Assembly (NCBI GenBank): GCA_045118075.1
Contig: JBGUOI010000244.1
Coordinates: forward strand, 1 to 26,857
Direction of reading: 5' to 3'
DNA: 26,857 nucleotides
Source: Merdiplasma sp045118075
GTDB taxonomy: Bacteria > Bacillota > Clostridia > Lachnospirales > Lachnospiraceae
Numbering within the stretch: position 1 is the first letter of the stretch; every line of letters starts with the position of its first letter. Under the pieces are notes generated by a model that was given only the letters and a program-made list of their open reading frames with translations, searched no databases and was not told the origin of the DNA. Both the position numbers and the translations under genes were made by a program. Of the stretch, positions 23,581 through 26,857 are shown piece after piece.

Positions 23581-25542
23581 ATGAAAACCGGAAAAGCCGT
23601 GATCACGGATCCTTTCTGGCTGCGATACCGCAGCATTGTACGGCATGAGATGATTCCTTATCAGTGGAAGGTATTAAACGACGAGATCGATGTCCGGATC
23701 GAGCGGGAGAGGGATGATCCGTCCATCCCGAACGAGAAAAGCCATGCGCTGGAAAATTTCCGGATCGCAGCCGGCATTCACAAGGGCCATCACTACGGAT
23801 GGGTGTTTCAGGACAGTGATGTCTATAAATGGCTCGAAGCGGTCGCCTATTCTCTTATGGAGAAGCCGGATGAGACCCTGAAAAAGATGGCGGACAGTGT
23901 GGTGGATCTTATCGCGCAGGCTCAGGAACCGGACGGCTATCTGGGGACCTATTTTACCATCGAAGAGCCGGAGCGCAAATACAAAAGCCTGATAAACAGC
24001 CACGAACTGTACTGCGCCGGTCATTTCATGGAGGCGGCAGCCGCCTATTATGAGGCTGTCGGCAGCCAAAAAGTGCTGGATACGGCGAAAAAACTGGCAG
24101 CCCACATCGAAAAGGTACTTGGACCGGAAGGGACCTTCGGATACGACGGGCATGAGGAGATCGAGATCGGACTCATGAAGCTTTACCACCTGACCGGAGA
24201 GGAACAGTATCTTCAGCTGGGAAGTTATTTTCTCAGGATCCGGGGCACGGATGAAGACTTTTTCGGAGAGCAGCGTAAGACGGACCCGGGCAGCGAACCG
24301 CTGATCGGAGGTATGGGGCAGATCAACCGACGGTATTTTCAGGTGCATGTACCGCCCGTAAAACAGGATACGGCCGAGGGACATGCGGTGCGCCTGGTCT
24401 ACATGTGTACGGCCATGGCGGATGTTGCGGCTTCTGCCGGGGACAGGGAAATGCTGGACGCTTGCAGGAAGATCTGGAGAAATATCGTTGACCGCAGGAT
24501 GTACATTACCGGCGGCATAGGATCTACCGTGCACGGAGAAGCTTTTACCTTCGACTATGACCTGCCCAATGACACCATGTACTGTGAGACCTGCGCATCG
24601 GTCGGACTTGTCTTCTTCGCGTCGCAGATGCTGCGCTCCGAGAGCATCGGTGAGTACGGTGATGTGATGGAACGCGCCCTGTATAATACAGTACTGGCCG
24701 GCACAGCCCTTGATGGGAAACATTTCTTTTATGTGAACCCGCTGGAGGTGAATCCCACAGCGTCAAAATGGGATCCGGGAAAGAGCCATGTAAAACCTGT
24801 CCGTCCGGAGTGGCTGGGCTGCGCCTGCTGCCCGCCCAATCTGGCAAGGCTTCTGGCTTCCGTTGACCGTTACATCTATACGGTGAAGAAGGACCTGTGT
24901 CTGGTAAACCTTTATATCAGCAGTGAAACGCAGATTACTGCATCAGGAGGAAGTGTCAGGATCACACAGCTGACGGAATACCCGAAAGACGGAGCCGTGC
25001 GCATCAGGGTGAGTGCACCTGAAGACGGCGCTTTTGACCTGGCGCTTCGCATTCCGGGCTGGTCACGGACATACAAGGTGACTATGGATGGGGCAGCGCA
25101 GGACGAAATTAACTTTGAAAAGGGTTATTTCTATCTCAGAAATCTGGCCGGAGAGCATGAGATCGTCCTGGAGCTTGACATGGCGCCTCGTCTTTACAAG
25201 GCTGATCCCAGAGTGAGAGACAATATCGGAAAAGCGGCGATGACCAGGGGCCCCATCGTCTACTGCCTGGAGGAAGCGGATAACGGAAAGGACCTGCACC
25301 TTCTTTCCATCGATCCGGCAAAGAAACCGGAGGAAGAGGAAGAGAAGGGAGAACTTGGCGATATCATCAGAATCACTGCTTTCGGAAGAAGGATCCGGGA
25401 ACCGGAGGGAAAAGAGTGCCTTTATAGACCGGCGGATGAAGAGACTGTGCAGGAGGATGATGCCCGCCTCCGTTTCATTCCCTACTATACCTGGGCTAAC
25501 CGGGGAAGCAATGAGATGAGCGTCTGGGTCCGCACGGTCTGA
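23581..25542 (+). CDS. GH127-type beta-L-arabinofuranosidase
   Basis: Glycoside hydrolase of 653 residues (DUF1680/GH127), same size as Bifidobacterium HypBA1. It would remove beta-linked L-arabinofuranose, for example from hydroxyproline-linked arabino-oligosaccharides. The unusual zinc/cysteine centre is intact: Glu336 and Cys338 (YCETCASVG) and Cys416-Cys417 (GCACCPPN), matching HypBA1 Glu338, Cys340, Cys417 and Cys418, with Cys416 as nucleophile and Glu320 as the likely acid/base. It has no signal peptide, so it works in the cytoplasm on imported oligosaccharide. AAAGAGGTGG precedes the ATG. A GH31 gene follows after 20 bases. Some GH127 members are reported to have other specificities, so the sugar is likely rather than certain. 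Confidence 0.9.
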   Translation: MKTGKAVITDPFWLRYRSIVRHEMIPYQWKVLNDEIDVRIERERDDPSIPNEKSHALENFRIAAGIHKGHHYGWVFQDSDVYKWLEAVAYSLMEKPDETLKKMADSVVDLIAQAQEPDGYLGTYFTIEEPERKYKSLINSHELYCAGHFMEAAAAYYEAVGSQKVLDTAKKLAAHIEKVLGPEGTFGYDGHEEIEIGLMKLYHLTGEEQYLQLGSYFLRIRGTDEDFFGEQRKTDPGSEPLIGGMGQINRRYFQVHVPPVKQDTAEGHAVRLVYMCTAMADVAASAGDREMLDACRKIWRNIVDRRMYITGGIGSTVHGEAFTFDYDLPNDTMYCETCASVGLVFFASQMLRSESIGEYGDVMERALYNTVLAGTALDGKHFFYVNPLEVNPTASKWDPGKSHVKPVRPEWLGCACCPPNLARLLASVDRYIYTVKKDLCLVNLYISSETQITASGGSVRITQLTEYPKDGAVRIRVSAPEDGAFDLALRIPGWSRTYKVTMDGAAQDEINFEKGYFYLRNLAGEHEIVLELDMAPRLYKADPRVRDNIGKAAMTRGPIVYCLEEADNGKDLHLLSIDPAKKPEEEEEKGELGDIIRITAFGRRIREPEGKECLYRPADEETVQEDDARLRFIPYYTWANRGSNEMSVWVRTV

Positions 25543-25562
25543 TTTCCGGGAGGAATATGTTT

Positions 25563-26857
25563 ATGGAAGAAAAAAAAGAAAACAAAGGCGATTTCAGGCC
25601 TGACAGCAATTTCCTGATCGGTTTTTTTGAGGAAAAAGACGGCAGCCTGCTGTACCGGTATGACGCGGAGCGCCTTAAGATCTCGCCGTGGGGCGAAAAT
25701 GCCCTGCGTGTGCAGTCATCAAAAACGGCTGTTCCGGATCCGGAAAACTGGGCACTGGCCATCGATCAGGAATATCCGGGCGATGTCCGGATCGAGATCG
25801 GGGATTACAGCGCCAGAATACGAAACGGAAAGCTGACAGCCGTCATCAATAATATAGGGAAGGTCTCTTTTTTCAACCAGGACGGAAAGCTTTTGCTGGA
25901 AGAATTCCTGCGCAACCGCGAGGATATGTTTGCTTCCACCACCAGTTCGCTGCTCATTGAATCCAGGGAGTTCAAGCCGCTGATCGGAGGGCAGTATCAC
26001 CTTACCATGCGGTTTGAATCCGATCCGGCCGAGAAGATCTACGGGATGGGACAGTACCAGCAGGACTTCCTGAACCTGAAGGGGGCGGATCTGGAACTGG
26101 CTCACCGCAACTCCCAGGCCAGCGTCCCGTTCATGATCTCTTCTCTCGGATATGGTTTTCTCTGGAACAATCCTGCCATCGGCAGAGTAAATTTTGCGAA
26201 GAATGTGACGACCTGGGAGGCGTATTCCACGAAAAAACTGGATTACTGGATCTGTGCGGGAGATACTCCTGCCATGATCGAGGAGGCTTATGCAAAGGTG
26301 ACCGGAACGGTTCCCATGATGCCCGAGTACGGTCTGGGTTTCTGGCAGTGCAAGCTCCGCTACCAGACTCAGGAAGAACTGCTTGAAGTGGCGAGGGAAT
26401 ACAAAAGAAGGAATATCCCCATCGATGTTATCGTAGCAGACTTTTTCCACTGGCCCAAGCAGGGAGACTGGAGATTTGACGAGACCTACTGGCCCGATCC
26501 GGACAGCATGATCAGGGAGCTGAAGGAGATGGGTATCGAGCTGATGGTCTCAGTCTGGCCCATGGTTGATTTCCTCAGTGAAAACTACGAGGAGATGAAG
26601 GCGAAGGGCCTCCTGACGCGCGTTGAGAAGGGTGTCCGGATCGACAGCCTGTATATGGGCAATACGGTCCATTTTGATGCCACCAATCCGGAAGCAAGGG
26701 CGTATGTCTGGGATAAGATCAGGAAAAACTATTTTGATAAAGGCGTCCGGATCTTCTGGCTCGACGAGGCGGAGCCGGAGTATACGGTATATGATTTTGA
26801 AAATTACCGTTATTATCTGGGGACGAACCTCGAGGTCGGGAATATCTACCCGGTGGT
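25563..26857 (+). CDS. GH31 glycosidase, alpha-xylosidase-like (3' end beyond window)
   Basis: The first 431 codons of a GH31 family enzyme; the frame is open to the last base. The N-terminal beta domain is followed by the catalytic barrel with MPEYGLGFWQCKLRYQTQEE, IPIDVIVADFFHW and YWPDPDSM. The nucleophile Asp401 is in FWLDEAEPE. The YicI-like layout and the LRYQTQEELL segment point to alpha-xylosidase or a related alpha-glycosidase; the acid/base region is not in the window. It has no signal peptide, so it is cytoplasmic. Start: GGGAGG at 25548-25553 is only three bases from ATG 25557 but nine from ATG 25563, so the latter is chosen. Together with GH127 it suggests breakdown of a plant side chain with xylose and arabinose. 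Confidence 0.88.
   Translation, partial: MEEKKENKGDFRPDSNFLIGFFEEKDGSLLYRYDAERLKISPWGENALRVQSSKTAVPDPENWALAIDQEYPGDVRIEIGDYSARIRNGKLTAVINNIGKVSFFNQDGKLLLEEFLRNREDMFASTTSSLLIESREFKPLIGGQYHLTMRFESDPAEKIYGMGQYQQDFLNLKGADLELAHRNSQASVPFMISSLGYGFLWNNPAIGRVNFAKNVTTWEAYSTKKLDYWICAGDTPAMIEEAYAKVTGTVPMMPEYGLGFWQCKLRYQTQEELLEVAREYKRRNIPIDVIVADFFHWPKQGDWRFDETYWPDPDSMIRELKEMGIELMVSVWPMVDFLSENYEEMKAKGLLTRVEKGVRIDSLYMGNTVHFDATNPEARAYVWDKIRKNYFDKGVRIFWLDEAEPEYTVYDFENYRYYLGTNLEVGNIYPV

Noticed and set aside
23674..24723. 349-codon minus-strand open frame opposite GH127
   Set aside because: Shadow of a gene whose catalytic zinc-cysteine centre is intact on the plus strand.

Overview
The window looks like a chromosomal carbohydrate-use region of an anaerobic gut Firmicute, most likely a Lachnospiraceae-type Clostridium relative. 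The grounds are strong GGAGG ribosome sites, gram-positive style signal peptides, split two-component/ABC sugar loci, an importer that lacks its own ATPase, and a ferredoxin-type aldo/keto reductase. The genus cannot be fixed from the sequence. No rRNA, tRNA, CRISPR array, transposase or phage gene was seen.

Layout. (1) 1-2941: a GntP-family permease followed by an aldo/keto reductase with two C-terminal [4Fe-4S] motifs. (2) 2974-3409: a shared terminator and a small secreted protein on the minus strand with three YDA-type repeats. (3) 3572-16805: an L-fucose locus. A consensus promoter with a perfect LacI-type palindrome just downstream precedes a LacI-family regulator, an aldo/keto reductase, a zinc alcohol dehydrogenase, an unidentified helical protein, a ribose-type ABC importer (permease, double ATPase, permease, binding protein), then fucI, fucU, fucA and an FGGY kinase. 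(4) 16805-26857: a second, oligosaccharide-directed locus. It holds a YesN-type response regulator, two MalF/MalG-type permeases, a YesM-type sensor kinase, an extracellular binding protein, a GH127 beta-L-arabinofuranosidase and a GH31 glycosidase cut by the window end.

How the genes work together. The ribose-type importer probably brings in L-fucose. FucU interconverts the anomers, FucI makes L-fuculose, the kinase makes L-fuculose-1-phosphate, and FucA splits it to dihydroxyacetone phosphate and L-lactaldehyde. The two reductases in the same transcription unit are plausible lactaldehyde-to-1,2-propanediol enzymes, since no fucO-type gene is present. In the second locus the kinase/regulator pair probably senses an external arabinose- or xylose-containing oligosaccharide and induces its importer and the two glycosidases.

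The most notable unexplained signals are: a 50-bp promoter module repeated without gaps in front of the permease pair and in front of the second binding protein (probable response-regulator target); a GGGTC-type hairpin repeat wrapped around the start codons of the unidentified protein; that protein itself; and the direct join of the fucose operon to the arabinoside/xyloside locus by a one-base stop/start overlap.
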